From: Labia minor
Taxonomy: Eukaryota > Arthropoda > Insecta > Dermaptera > Spongiphoridae
Reading direction: 5' to 3'
NCBI GenBank assembly: GCA_963082975.1
Contig: CAUJBJ010000002.1
Span: 85,200 to 149,199 of the forward strand
DNA: 64,000 bases
In this document: positions 1 to 12,467 of the stretch, in pieces
Position numbering within the stretch: the first letter of the stretch is position 1
Layout of the letters: every line of letters starts with the position of its first letter
The notes under the pieces: model-generated
The model's input: the letters and a program-made list of their open reading frames with translations, nothing else
Database searches by the model: none
What the model was told of the DNA's origin: nothing
Made by a program: the position numbers and the translations under genes

Positions 1-453
1 TGATATTTCTCATGAAAAAGTATTTTTTTATGCCGAAAACGGAGGGTCATCCTACGCTGACCCTTCTTAATTTTTAGGGTAAAATTAAAAAATTAAATTA
101 TTAGAAAATAAATAATAATATCGTTCATTTTACATCATAAGAATATATTATTGATATTTCTCATGAAAAATTATTTTTTTATGCTGAAAACGGAGGGTCA
201 TCCTACGCTGACCTTTTATAATTTTTAGGGTAAAATTAAAAAATGAAATTTTTAGAAAATAAATAATAAATTTGTTCATTTTACATCATAAAAATATATT
301 ATTGATATTTCTGATGGATAATTATATTTTTATGCCGAAAACGGAGGGTCATCCTACGCTGACCTTTCATAATTTTTAGGGTAAAATTAAAAAATGAATT
401 TTTTAGAAAATAAATAATAAATTCGTTCATTTTACATCATAAAAATATATTAT

Positions 454-2265
454 TGATATTTCTCATGAAAAATTATTTTTTTATGCCGAAAACGGAGAGT
501 CATCCTACGCTGACATTTTATAATTTTTAGGGTAAAATTAGAAAATGAAATATTTAGAAAATAAATAATAATTTCGTTCATTTTACTTCATAAGAATATA
601 TTATTGATATTTCTCATGAAAAATTATTTTTTTATGCTGAAAACGGAGGGTCATCCTACGCTGACCTTTTATAATTTTTAGGGTAAAATTAAAAAATGAA
701 ATTTTTAGAAAATAAATAATAAATTCGTTCATTTTACATCATAAAAATATATTATTGATATTTCTGATGGATAATTATTTTTTTATGCTGAAAACGGAGG
801 GTCATCCTACGCTGACCTTTTATAATTTTTAGGGTAAAATTAAAAAATGAAATTTTTAGATAATAAATAATAAATTCGTTCATTTTACATCATAAAAACA
901 TATTATTGATATTTCTCATGAATAATTATTTTTTTATGCCGAAAACGGAGGGTCATTCTACGCTGACCTTTTATAATTTTTAGGGTAAAATTAAAAAATG
1001 AAATTTTTAGAATATAAATAATAAATTCGTTCATTTTACATCATAAAAATATATTATTGATATTTCTGACGGATAATTATATTTTTATGCCGAAAACGGA
1101 GTGTCATCCTACGCTGACCTTTCATAATTTTTAGGGTAAAATTAAAAAATGAATTTTTTAGAAAATAAATAATAAATTCGTTCATTTTACATCATAAAAA
1201 TATATTATTGATATTTCTCATGAAAAAGTATTTTTTTATGCCGAAAACGGAGGGTCATCCTACGCTGACCCTTCATAATTTTTAGGGTAAAATTAAAAAA
1301 TGAAATTTTTAGAAAATAAATAATAATTTCGTTCATTTTACTTCATAAGAATATATTATTGATATTTCTCATGAAAAATTATTTTTTTATGCCGAAAACG
1401 GAGGGTCATCCTACGCTGACCTTTTATAATTTTTAGGGTAAAATTAGAAAATGAAATATTTAGAAAATAAATAATAATTTCGTTCATTTTACTTCATAAG
1501 AATATATTATTGATATTTCTCATGAAAAATTATTTTTTTAAACTGAAAACGGAGGGTCATCCTACGCTGACCTTTTATAATTTTTAGGGTAAAATTAAAA
1601 AATGAAATTTTTAGAAAATAAATAATAAATTCGTTCATTTTACATCATAAAAATATATTATTGATATTTCTGATGGATAATTATTTTTTTATGCTGAAAA
1701 CGGAGGGTCATCCTACGCTGACCTTTTATAATTTTTAGGGTAAAATTAAAAAATGAAATTTTTAGATAATAAATAATAAATTCGTTCATTTTACATCATA
1801 AAAACATATTATTGATATTTCTCATGAATAATTATTTTTTTATGCCGAAAACGGAGGGTCATCCTACGCTGACCTTTTATAATTTTTAGGGTAAAATTAA
1901 AAAATGAAATTTTTAGAATATAAATAATAAATTCGTTCATTTTACATCATAAAAATATATTATTGATATTTCTGACGGATAATTATATTTTTATGCCGAA
2001 AACGGAGTGTCATCCTACGCTGACCTTTCATAATTTTTAGGGTAAAATTAAAAAATGAATTTTTTAGAAAATAAATAATAAATTCGTTCATTTTACATCA
2101 TAAAAATATATTATTGATATTTCTCATGAAAAAGTTTTTTTTTATGCCGAAAACGGAGGGTCATCCTACGCTGACCCTTCATAATTTTTAGGGTAAAATT
2201 AAAAAATGAAATTTTTAGAAAATAAATAATAATTTCGTTCATTTTACTTCATAAGAATATATTAT
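454..2265 (+). repeat. Two tandem copies of a 6-monomer (906-bp) unit
   Basis: Monomers at 454, 605, 756, 907, 1058 and 1209 recur in the same class order at 1360, 1511, 1662, 1813, 1964 and 2115, an offset of exactly 906 bp. Shared private marks include AGAAAATGAAATATTT, TTTTTAGATAAT, CATAAAAACATATT and GGAGTGTCAT. The copies differ at a few bases only, for example GGTCATTCTACG in copy 1 against GGTCATCCTACG in copy 2, and TATGCTG against TAAACTG. Confidence 0.9.
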
Positions 2266-4680
2266 TGATATTTCTCATGAAAAATTATTTTTTTATGCTG
2301 AAAACGGAGGGTCATCCTAAGCTGACCTTTTATAATTTTTAGGGTAAAATTAAAAAATGAAATTTTTAGAAAATAAATAATAAATTCGTTCATTTTACAT
2401 CATAAAAATATATTATTGATATTTCTGATGGATAATTATATTTTTATGCCGAAAACGGAGGGTCATCCTACGCTGACCTTTCATAATTTTTAGGGTAAAA
2501 TTAAAAAATGAATTTTTTAGAAAATAAATAATAAATTCGTTCATTTTACATCATAAAAATATATTATTGATATTTCTCATGAATAATTATTTTTTTATGC
2601 CGAAAACGGAGGGTCATCCTACGCTGACCCTTCATAATTTTTAGGGTAAAATTAAAAAATGAAATTTTTAGAAAATAAATAATAATTTCGTTCATTTTAC
2701 TTCATAAGAATATATTATTGATATTTCTCATGAAAAATTATTTTTTTATGCTGAAAACGGAGCGTCATCCTACGCTGACCTTTTATAATTTTTAGGGTAA
2801 AATTAAAAAATGAAATTTTTAGAAAATAAATAATAAATTCGTTCATTTTACATCATAAAAATATATTATTGATATTTCTCATGAAAAATTATTTTTTTAT
2901 GCCGAAAACGGAGGGTCATCCTACGCTGACCTTTCATAATTTTTAGGGTAAAATTAGAAAATGAAATTTTTAGAAAATAAATAATAAATTCGTTCATTTT
3001 ACATCATAAAAATATATTATTGATATTTCTGACGGATAATTATATTTTTATGCCGAAAACGGAGGGTCATCCTACGCTGACCTTTCATAATTTTTAGGGT
3101 AAAATTAAAAAATGAATTTTTTAGAAAATAAATAATAAATTCGTTCATTTTACATCATAAAAATATATTATTGATATTTCTCATGAAAAAGTATTTTTTT
3201 ATGCCGAAAACGGAGGGTCATCCTACGCTGACCCTTCTTAATTTTTAGGGTAAAATTAAAAAATTAAATTATTAGAAAATAAATAATAATTTCGTTCATT
3301 TTACATCATAAGAATATATTATTGATATTTCTCATGAAAAATTATTTTTTTATGCTGAAAACGGAGGGTCATCCTACGCTGACCTTTTATAATTTTTAGG
3401 GTAAAATTAAAAAATGAAATTTTTAGAAAATAAATAATAAATTTGTTCATTTTACATCATAAAAATATATTATTGATATTTCTGATGGATAATTATATTT
3501 TTATGCCGAAAACGGAGGGTCATCCTACGCTGACCTTTAATAATTTTTAGGGTAAAATTAAAAAATGAATTTTTTAGAAAATAAATAATAAATTCATTCA
3601 TTTTACATCATAAAAATATATTATTGATATTTCTCATGAATAATTATTTTTTTATGCCGAAAACGGAGGGTCATCCTACGCTGACCTTTCATAATTTTTA
3701 GGGTAAAATTAAAAAATGAATTTTTTAGAAAATAAATAATAAATTCGTTCATTATACATCATAAAAATATATTATTGATATTTCTCATGAAAAAGTATTT
3801 TTTTATGCCGAAAACGGAAGGTCATCCTACGCTGACCCTTCATAATTTTTAGGGTAAAATTAAAAAATTAATTTATTAGAAAATAAATAATAATTTCGTT
3901 CATTTTACATCATAAAAATATATTATTGATATTTCTCATGAAAATTTTTTTTTTATGCCGAAAACGGAGGGTCATCTTACGCTGACCTTTTATAATTTTT
4001 AGGGTAAAATTAAAAAATGAAATTTTTAGAATATAAATAATAAAGTCGTTCATTTTACATCATAAAAATATATTATTGATATTTCTGACGGATAATTATA
4101 TTTTTATGCCGAAAACGGAGGGTCATCCTACGCTGACCTTTCATAATTTTTAGGGTAAAATTAAAAAATGAATTTCTTAGAAAATAAATAATAAATTCGT
4201 TCATTTTACATCATAAAAATATATTATTGATATTTCTCATGAAAAAGTATTTTTTTATGCCGAAAACGGAGGGTCATCCTACGCTGACCCTTCATAATTT
4301 TTAGGGTAAAATTAAAAAATTAAATTATTAGAAAATAAATAATAATTTCGTTCATTTTACATCATAAGAATATATTATTGATATTTCTCATGAAAAATTA
4401 TTTTTTTATGCTGAAAACGGAGGGTCATCCTACGCTGACCTTTTATAATTTTTAGGGTAAAATTAAAAAATGAAATTTTTAGAAAATAAATAATAAATTC
4501 GTTCATTTTACATCATAAAAATATATTATTGATATTTCTGACGGATAATTATATTTTTATGCCGAAAACTGAGGGTCATCCTACGCTGACCTTTCATAAT
4601 TTTTAGGGTAAAATTAAAAAATGAATTTTTTAGAAAATAAATAATAAATTCGTTCATTTTACATCATAAAAATATATTAT
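2115..4680 (+). repeat. 17-monomer form of the 20-monomer HOR
   Basis: Monomer order matches the 20-monomer HOR seen five times downstream. It starts with the CATGAAAAAGTA class and a CCTAAGCTG monomer, passes the GGAGCGTCAT and CCCTTCTTAA monomers, and ends with the AAAACTGAGG monomer. Three consecutive monomers present in full copies (the short T-tract monomer, the next CATGAAAAATTA monomer and a GACGG monomer) are absent. Length is 2566 bp, 17 units less one base. Confidence 0.78.
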
Positions 4681-6491
4681 TGATATTTCTCATGAATAAT
4701 TATTTTTTTATGCCGAAAACGGAGGGTCATCCTACGCTGACCTTTCATAATTTTTAGGGTAAAATTAAAAAATGAAATTTTTAGAAAATAAATAATAAAT
4801 TCGTTCATTTTACATCATAAAAATATATTATTGATATTTCTGACGGATAATTATATTTTTATGCCGAAAACGGAGGGTCATCCTACGCTGACCTTTCATA
4901 ATTTTTAGGGTAAAATTAAAAAATGAATTTTTTAGAAAATAAATAATAAATTCGTTCATTTTACATCATAAAAATATATTATTGATATTTCTCATGAAAA
5001 AGTATTTTTTTATGCCGAAAACGGAGGGTCATCCTACGCTGACCCTTCTTAATTTTTAGGGTAAAATTAAAAAATTAAATTATTAGAAAATAAATAATAA
5101 TTTCGTTCATTTTACATCATAAGAATATATTATTGATATTTCTCATGAAAAATTATTTTTTTATGCTGAAAACGGAGGGTCATCCTACGCTGACCTTTTA
5201 TAATTTTTAGGGTAAAATTAAAAAATGAAATTTTTAGAAAATAAATAATAAATTTGTTCATTTTACATCATAAAAATATATTATTGATATTTCTCATGAA
5301 AAATTATTTTTTTATGCTGAAAACGGAGGGTCATCCTACGCTGACCTTTTATAATTTTTAGGGTAAAATTAAAAAATGAAATTTTTAGAAAATAAATAAT
5401 AAATTTGTTCATTTTACATCATAAAAATATATTATTGATATTTCTGATGGATAATTATATTTTTATGCCGAAAACGGAGGGTCATCCTACGCTGACCTTT
5501 AATAATTTTTAGGGTAAAATTAAAAAATGAATTTTTTAGAAAATAAATAATAAATTCATTCATTTTACATCATAAAAATATATTATTGATATTTCTCATG
5601 AATAATTATTTTTTTATGCCGAAAACGGAGGGTCATCCTACGCTGACCTTTCATAATTTTTAGGGTAAAATTAAAAAATGAATTTTTTAGAAAATAAATA
5701 ATAAATTCGTTCATTATACATCATAAAAATATATTATTGATATTTCTCATGAAAAAGTATTTTTTTATGCCGAAAACGGAGGGTCATCCTACGCTGACCC
5801 TTCATAATTTTTAGGGTAAAATTAAAAAATTAATTTATTAGAAAATAAATAATAATTTCGTTCATTTTACATCATAAAAATATATTATTGATATTTCTCA
5901 TGAAAATTTTTTTTTTATGCCGAAAACGGAGGGTCATCTTACGCTGACCTTTTATAATTTTTAGGGTAAAATTAAAAAATTAAATTATTAGAAAATAAAT
6001 AATAATTTCGTTCATTTTACATCATAAGAATATATTATTGATATTTCTCATGAAAAATTATTTTTTTATGCTGAAAACGGAGGGTCATCCTACGCTGACC
6101 TTTTATAATTTTTAGGGTAAAATTAAAAAATGAAATTTTTAGAAAATAAATAATAAATTCGTTCATTTTACATCATAAAAATATATTATTGATATTTCTG
6201 ACGGATAATTATATTTTTATGCCGAAAACTGAGGGTCATCCTACGCTGACCTTTCATAATTTTTAGGGTAAAATTAAAAAATGAATTTTTTAGAAAATAA
6301 ATAATAAATTCGTTCATTTTACATCATAAAAATATATTATTGATATTTCTCATGAATAATTATTTTTTTATGCCGAAAACGGAGGGTCATCCTACGCTGA
6401 CCTTTCATAATTTTTAGGGTAAAATTAAAAAATGAATTTTTTAGAAAATAAATAATAAATTCGTTCATTTTACATCATAAAAATATATTAT

Positions 6492-9358
6492 TGATATTTC
6501 TCATGAATAATTATTTTTTTATGCCGAAAACGGAGGGTCATCCTACGCTGACCCTTCATAATTTTTAGGGTAAAATTAAAAAATGAAATTTTTAGAAAAT
6601 AAATAATAATTTCGTTCATTTTACTTCATAAGAATATATTATTGATATTTCTCATGAAAAATTATTTTTTTATGCTGAAAACGGAGCGTCATCCTACGCT
6701 GACCTTTTATAATTTTTAGGGTAAAATTAAAAAATGAAATTTTTAGAAAATAAATAATAAATTCGTTCATTTTACATCATAAAAATATATTATTGATATT
6801 TCTCATGAAAAATTATTTTTTTATGCCGAAAACGGAGGGTCATCCTACGCTGACCTTTCATAATTTTTAGGGTAAAATTAGAAAATGAAATTTTTAGAAA
6901 ATAAATAATAAATTCGTTCATTTTACATCATAAAAATATATTATTGATATTTCTGACGGATAATTATATTTTTATGCCGAAAACGGAGGGTCATCCTACG
7001 CTGACCTTTCATAATTTTTAGGGTAAAATTAAAAAATGAATTTTTTAGAAAATAAATAATAAATTCGTTCATTTTACATCATAAAAATATATTATTGATA
7101 TTTCTCATGAAAAAGTATTTTTTTATGCCGAAAACGGAGGGTCATCCTACGCTGACCCTTCTTAATTTTTAGGGTAAAATTAAAAAATTAAATTATTAGA
7201 AAATAAATAATAATTTCGTTCATTTTACATCATAAGAATATATTATTGATATTTCTCATGAAAAATTATTTTTTTATGCTGAAAACGGAGGGTCATCCTA
7301 CGCTGACCTTTTATAATTTTTAGGGTAAAATTAAAAAATGAAATTTTTAGAAAATAAATAATAAATTTGTTCATTTTACATCATAAAAATATATTATTGA
7401 TATTTCTGATGGATAATTATATTTTTATGCCGAAAACGGAGAGTCATCCTACGCTGACCTTTAATAATTTTTAGGGTAAAATTAAAAAATGAATTTTTTA
7501 GAAAATAAATAATAAATTCATTCATTTTACATCATAAAAATATATTATTGATATTTCTCATGAATAATTATTTTTTTATGCCGAAAACGGAGGGTCATCC
7601 TACGCTGACCCTTCATAATTTTTAGGGTAAAATTAAAAAATGAAATTTTTAGAAAATAAATAATAATTTCGTTCATTTTACATCATAAGAATATATTAAT
7701 GATATTTCTCATGAAAAATTATTTTTTATGCTGAAAACGGAGGGTCATCCTACGCTGACCTTTTATAATTTTTAGGGTAAAATTAAAAAATGAAATTTTT
7801 AGAAAATAAATAATAAATTCGTTCATTTTACATCATAAAAATATATTATTGATATTTCTCATGAAAAATTATTTTTTTATGCTGAAAACGGAGGGTCATC
7901 CTACGCTGACCCTTCATAATTTTTAGGGTAAAATTAAAAAATGAAATTTTTAGAAAATAAATAATAAATTCGTTCATTTTACATCATAAAAATATATTAT
8001 TGATATTTCTCATGAATAATTATTTTTTTATGCCGAAAACGGAGGGTCATCCTACGCTGACCCTTCATAATTTTTAGGGTAAAATTAAAAAATGAAATTT
8101 TTAGAAAATAAATAATAATTTCGTTCATTTTACTTCATAAGAATATATTATTGATATTTCTCATGAAAAATTATTTTTTTATGCTGAAAACGGAGCGTCA
8201 TCCTACGCTGACCTTTTATAATTTTTAGGGTAAAATTAAAAAATGAAATTTTTAGAAAATAAATAATAAATTCGTTCATTTTACATCATAATAATATATT
8301 ATTGATATTTCTCATGAAAAATTATTTTTTTATGCCGAAAACGGAGGGTCATCCTACGCTGACCTTTCATAATTTTTAGGGTAAAATTAGAAAATGAAAT
8401 TTTTAGAAAATAAATAATAAATTCGTTCATTTTACATCATAAAAATATATTATTGATATTTCTGACGGATAATTATATTTTTATGCCGAAAACGGAGGGT
8501 CATCCTACGCTGACCTTTCATAATTTTTAGGGTAAAATTAAAAAATGAATTTTTTAGAAAATAAATAATAAATTCGTTCATTTTACATCATAAAAATATA
8601 TTATTGATATTTCTCATGAAAAAGTATTTTTTTATGCCGAAAACGGAGGGTCATCCTACGCTGACCCTTCTTAATTTTTAGGGTAAAATTAAAAAATTAA
8701 ATTATTAGAAAATAAATAATAATTTCGTTCATTTTACATCATAAGAATATATTATTGATATTTCTCATGAAAAATTATTTTTTTATGCTGAAAACGGAGG
8801 GTCATCCTACGCTGACCTTTTATAATTTTTAGGGTAAAATTAAAAAATGAAATTTTTAGAAAATAAATAATAAATTTGTTCATTTTACATCATAAAAATA
8901 TATTATTGATATTTCTGATGGATAATTATATTTTTATGCCGAAAACGGAGAGTCATCCTACGCTGACCTTTAATAATTTTTAGGGTAAAATTAAAAAATG
9001 AATTTTTTAGAAAATAAATAATAAATTCATTCATTTTACATCATAAAAATATATTATTGATATTTCTCATGAATAATTATTTTTTTATGCCGAAAACGGA
9101 GGGTCATCCTACGCTGACCCTTCATAATTTTTAGGGTAAAATTAAAAAATGAAATTTTTAGAAAATAAATAATAATTTCGTTCATTTTACATCATAAGAA
9201 TATATTAATGATATTTCTCATGAAAAATTATTTTTTATGCTGAAAACGGAGGGTCATCCTACGCTGACCTTTTATAATTTTTAGGGTAAAATTAAAAAAT
9301 GAAATTTTTAGAAAATAAATAATAAATTCGTTCATTTTACATCATAAAAATATATTAT
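6492..9358 (+). repeat. Tandem duplication of a 9-10 monomer block (1509-bp offset)
   Basis: Nine consecutive monomers from 6492 repeat in order from 8001, an offset of 1509 bp (10 units less one base). Both copies carry GGAGCGTCAT, CCCTTCTTAA, an otherwise rare GGAGAGTCAT monomer followed by TTTAATAATTT, and a 150-bp monomer containing ATATTAATGATATTT. The tenth monomers differ, which marks the edge of the duplicated tract. Confidence 0.85.
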
Positions 9359-12050
9359 TGATATTTCTCATGAAAAATTATTTTTTTATGCCGAAAACGG
9401 AGGGTCATCCTACGCTGACCTTTCATAATTTTTAGGGTAAAATTAGAAAATGAAATATTTAGAAAAAAAATAATAAATTCGTTCATTTTACATCATAAAA
9501 ATATATTATTGATATTTCTGACGGATAATTATATTTTTATGCCGAAAACGGAGGGTCATCCTACGCTGACCTTTCATAATTTTTAGGGTAAAATTAAAAA
9601 ATGAATTTTTTAGAAAATAAATAATAAATTCGTTCATTATACATCATAAAAATATATTATTGATATTTCTCATGAAAAAGTATTTTTTTATGCCGAAAAC
9701 GGAGGGTCATCCTACGCTGACCCTTCATAATTTTTAGGGTAAAATTAAAAAATTAATTTATTAGAAAATAAATAATAATTTCGTTCATTTTACATCATAA
9801 AAATATATTATTGATATTTCTCATGAAAATTTTTTTTTTATGCCGAAAACGGAGGGTCATCTTACGCTGACCTTTTATAATTTTTAGGGTAAAATTAAAA
9901 AATGAAATTTTTAGAATATAAATAATAAAGTCGTTCATTTTACATCATAAAAATATATTATTGATATTTCTGACGGATAATTATATTTTTATGCCGAAAA
10001 CGGAGGGTCATCCTACGCTGACCTTTCATAATTTTTAGGGTAAAATTAAAAAATGAATTTCTTAGAAAATAAATAATAAATTCGTTCATTTTACATCATA
10101 AAAATATATTATTGATATTTCTCATGAAAAAGTATTTTTTTATGCCGAAAACGGAGGGTCATCCTACGCTGACCCTTCATAATTTTTAGGGTAAAATTAA
10201 AAAATTAAATTATTAGAAAATAAATAATAATTTCGTTCATTTTACATCATAAGAATATATTATTGATATTTCTCATGAAAAATTATTTTTTTATGCTGAA
10301 AACGGAGGGTCATCCTACGCTGACCTTTTATAATTTTTAGGGTAAAATTAAAAAATGAAATTTTTAGAAAATAAATAATAAATTCGTTCATTTTACATCA
10401 TAAAAATATATTATTGATATTTCTGACGGATAATTATATTTTTATGCCGAAAACTGAGGGTCATCCTACGCTGACCTTTCATAATTTTTAGGGTAAAATT
10501 AAAAAATGAATTTTTTAGAAAATAAATAATAAATTCGTTCATTTTACATCATAAAAATATATTATTGATATTTCTCATGAATAATTATTTTTTTATGCCG
10601 AAAACGGAGGGTCATCCTACGCTGACCCTTCATAATTTTTAGGGTAAAATTAAAAAATGAAATTTTTAGAAAATAAATAATAATTTCGTTCATTTTACAT
10701 CATAAGAATATATTATTGATATTTCTCATGAAAAATTATTTTTTATGCTGAAAACGGAGGGTCATCCTACGCTGACCTTTTATAATTTTTAGGGTAAAAT
10801 TAGAAAATGAAATATTTAGAAAATAAATAATAAATTCGTTCATTTTACATCATAAAAATATATTATTGATATTTCTGACGGATAATTATATTTTTATGCC
10901 GAAATCGGAGGGTCATCCTACGCTGACCTTTTATAATTTTTAGGGTAAAATTAAAAAATGAAATTTTTAGATAATAAATAATAAATTCGTTCATTTTACA
11001 TCATAAAAATATATTATTGATATTTCTCATGAAAAAGTATTTTTTTATGCCGAAAACGGAGGGTCATCCTACGCTGACCCTTCATAATTTTTAGGGTAAA
11101 ATTAAAAAATGAAATTTTTAGAAAATAAATAATAATTTCGTTCATTTTACTTCATAAGAATATATTATTGATATTTCTCATGAAAAATTATTTTTTTATG
11201 CCGAAAACGGAGGGTCATCCTACGCTGACCTTTTATAATTTTTAGGGTAAAATTAGAAAATGAAATATTTAGAAAATAAATAATAATTTCGTTCATTTTA
11301 CTTCATAAGAATATATTATTGATATTTCTCATGAAAAATTATTTTTTTATGCTGAAAACGGAGGGTCATCCTACGCTGACCTTTTATAATTTTTAGGGTA
11401 AAATTAAAAAATGAAATTTTTAGAAAATAAATAATAAATTCGTTCATTTTACATCATAAAAATATATTATTGATATTTCTGACGGATAATTATATTTTTA
11501 TGCCGAAAACGGAGTGTCATCCTACGCTGACCTTTCATAATTTTTAGGGTAAAATTAAAAAATGAATTTTTTAGAAAATAAATAATAAATTCGTTCATTT
11601 TACATCATAAAAATATATTATTGATATTTCTCATGAAAAAGTATTTTTTTATGCCGAAAACGGAGGGTCATCCTACGCTGACCCTTCATAATTTTTAGGG
11701 TAAAATTAAAAAATGAAATTTTTAGAAAATAAATAATAATTTCGTTCATTTTACTTCATAAGAATATATTATTGATATTTCTCATGAAAAATTATTTTTT
11801 TATGCTGAAAACGGAGGGTCATCCTAAGCTGACCTTTTATAATTTTTAGGGTAAAATTAAAAAATGAAATTTTTAGAAAATAAATAATAAATTCGTTCAT
11901 TTTACATCATAAAAATATATTATTGATATTTCTGATGGATAATTATATTTTTATGCCGAAAACGGAGGGTCATCCTACGCTGACCTTTCATAATTTTTAG
12001 GGTAAAATTAAAAAATGAATTTTTTAGAAAATAAATAATAAATTCGTTCA

Positions 12051-12062
12051 TTTTACATCATA
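12051..12062 (+). repeat. Left target-site duplication of the Jockey element
   Basis: TTTTACATCATA here is repeated directly at 16772-16783, just after the poly(A) tail. It occupies monomer positions 128-139, and the satellite resumes at position 140 after the right copy. The true length could differ by a base because A residues at the junctions are ambiguous. Confidence 0.95.
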
Positions 12063-12098
12063 GTTCAGTTTTGGCATTCAAATAGAAAGGATCAAGAG
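12063..12098 (+). promoter_or_regulatory. Candidate internal promoter of the Jockey element
   Basis: The element starts GTTCAGTTTT, which contains the TCAGT initiator-like motif. GGATC at 12089-12093 fits the downstream promoter element pattern RGWYV at about +27 to +31 from the first base. Jockey-type elements are known to use internal initiator plus downstream-element promoters that begin transcription at base 1. The match is short, so this is inference from position and motif. Confidence 0.45.
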
Positions 12099-12300
12099 CT
12101 AATCTTTATATTTAATTCTATATATAGTAAAGTTTGTTCTATTTAAAATGTGAGTTGAGTCAAATGACCTTTTCTTTTATAATTAATATTAGTTTATTTA
12201 AATTTTATTGTATATAAAATTGTATATAATTTTAATATATATTTCTTATTTAACTTTACCCTCTTACTAACAGCCTATCTAGGGCCTTCCCTCTCCAAAA

Positions 12301-12354
12301 ATGCCCCGAAAGGCCTCGGTGGCACCCAAAATTCTTTCTCTCTCCTTTCTTTAA
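12301..12354 (+). CDS. Short upstream ORF in the Jockey 5' UTR
   Basis: An ATG at 12301 opens a 17-codon frame ending TAA at 12354. A second tiny upstream ORF (ATG CCT CCA AAT TGA) lies at 12438-12452, 15 bases before the ORF1 ATG. Others beginning at 12147 and 12163 are equally small. They may tune ribosome access to ORF1 but may equally be chance; the only evidence is their position. Confidence 0.2.
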   Translation: MPRKASVAPKILSLSFL

Positions 12355-12362
12355 ATGTATAT

Positions 12363-12424
12363 ATTATTATTATTATTATTAATGTTATTGTTGTTATATT
12401 TTTTTTTTTTGTTATTATTATTTT
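12363..12424 (+). repeat. TTA-rich microsatellite and T tract in the Jockey 5' UTR
   Basis: Repeated ATT/TTA triplets, GTT triplets and a run of more than ten T residues lie about 50-100 bases before ORF1. This is simple sequence that probably varies in length between element copies. Confidence 0.8.
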
Positions 12425-12467
12425 CGTTCTTTATTTTATGCCTCCAAATTGATTGAAAAATATAATC

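Larger units (their letters stand above)
1..12062 (+). repeat. 151-bp satellite array, block 1 (about 80 monomers)
   Basis: Head-to-tail monomers begin TGATATTTCT at 1, 152, 303, 454, 605, 756 and so on, a period of 151 bp with occasional one-base losses in T tracts. Each monomer has a variable 5' arm (positions 11-30), a GC-rich core (31-66) with the dyad GGGTCA-TCCTACGC-TGACCC, a second dyad AATTTT-TAGGGT-AAAATT (69-86), and a very AT-rich 3' half ending in ATATTAT. Arm variants (CATGAAAAAGTA, CATGAAAAATTA, CATGAATAATTA, GATGGATAATTA, GACGGATAATTA, CATGAAAATTTT) recur in set order, so the array is organised in higher-order units. No gene is seen. The block ends cleanly at the Jockey insertion, at monomer position 139. 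Confidence 0.98.

Noticed and set aside
70-82. Telomere repeat (TTAGG, or TTTAGGG near 47747)
   Set aside because: Only a single TTAGG per 151-bp monomer and one isolated TTTAGGG in the LTR element leader; neither forms a telomeric tandem array.
119-139. CENP-B box
   Set aside because: TTCGTT occurs in most monomers but the required downstream CGGG is absent, so it does not meet the box consensus.
303-400. Hammerhead ribozyme in monomers with CTGATGG ... CCGAAAAC
   Set aside because: Some monomers have CTGATGG and GAAA in a suggestive order, and satellites can carry hammerheads. However, there is no stem between the two, the GAAA is not next to the GGGTCA/TGACCC stem, and most monomers read CTCATGA instead.
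1-12062. CRISPR array
   Set aside because: Units are contiguous 151-bp monomers similar over their whole length, with no unique spacers and no cas genes; eukaryotic satellite explains everything.
12453-12467. TTG start for ORF1, extending it by five residues
   Set aside because: Eukaryotic translation normally needs ATG; the first in-frame ATG is 12468 and an upstream in-frame stop lies at 12450-12452.
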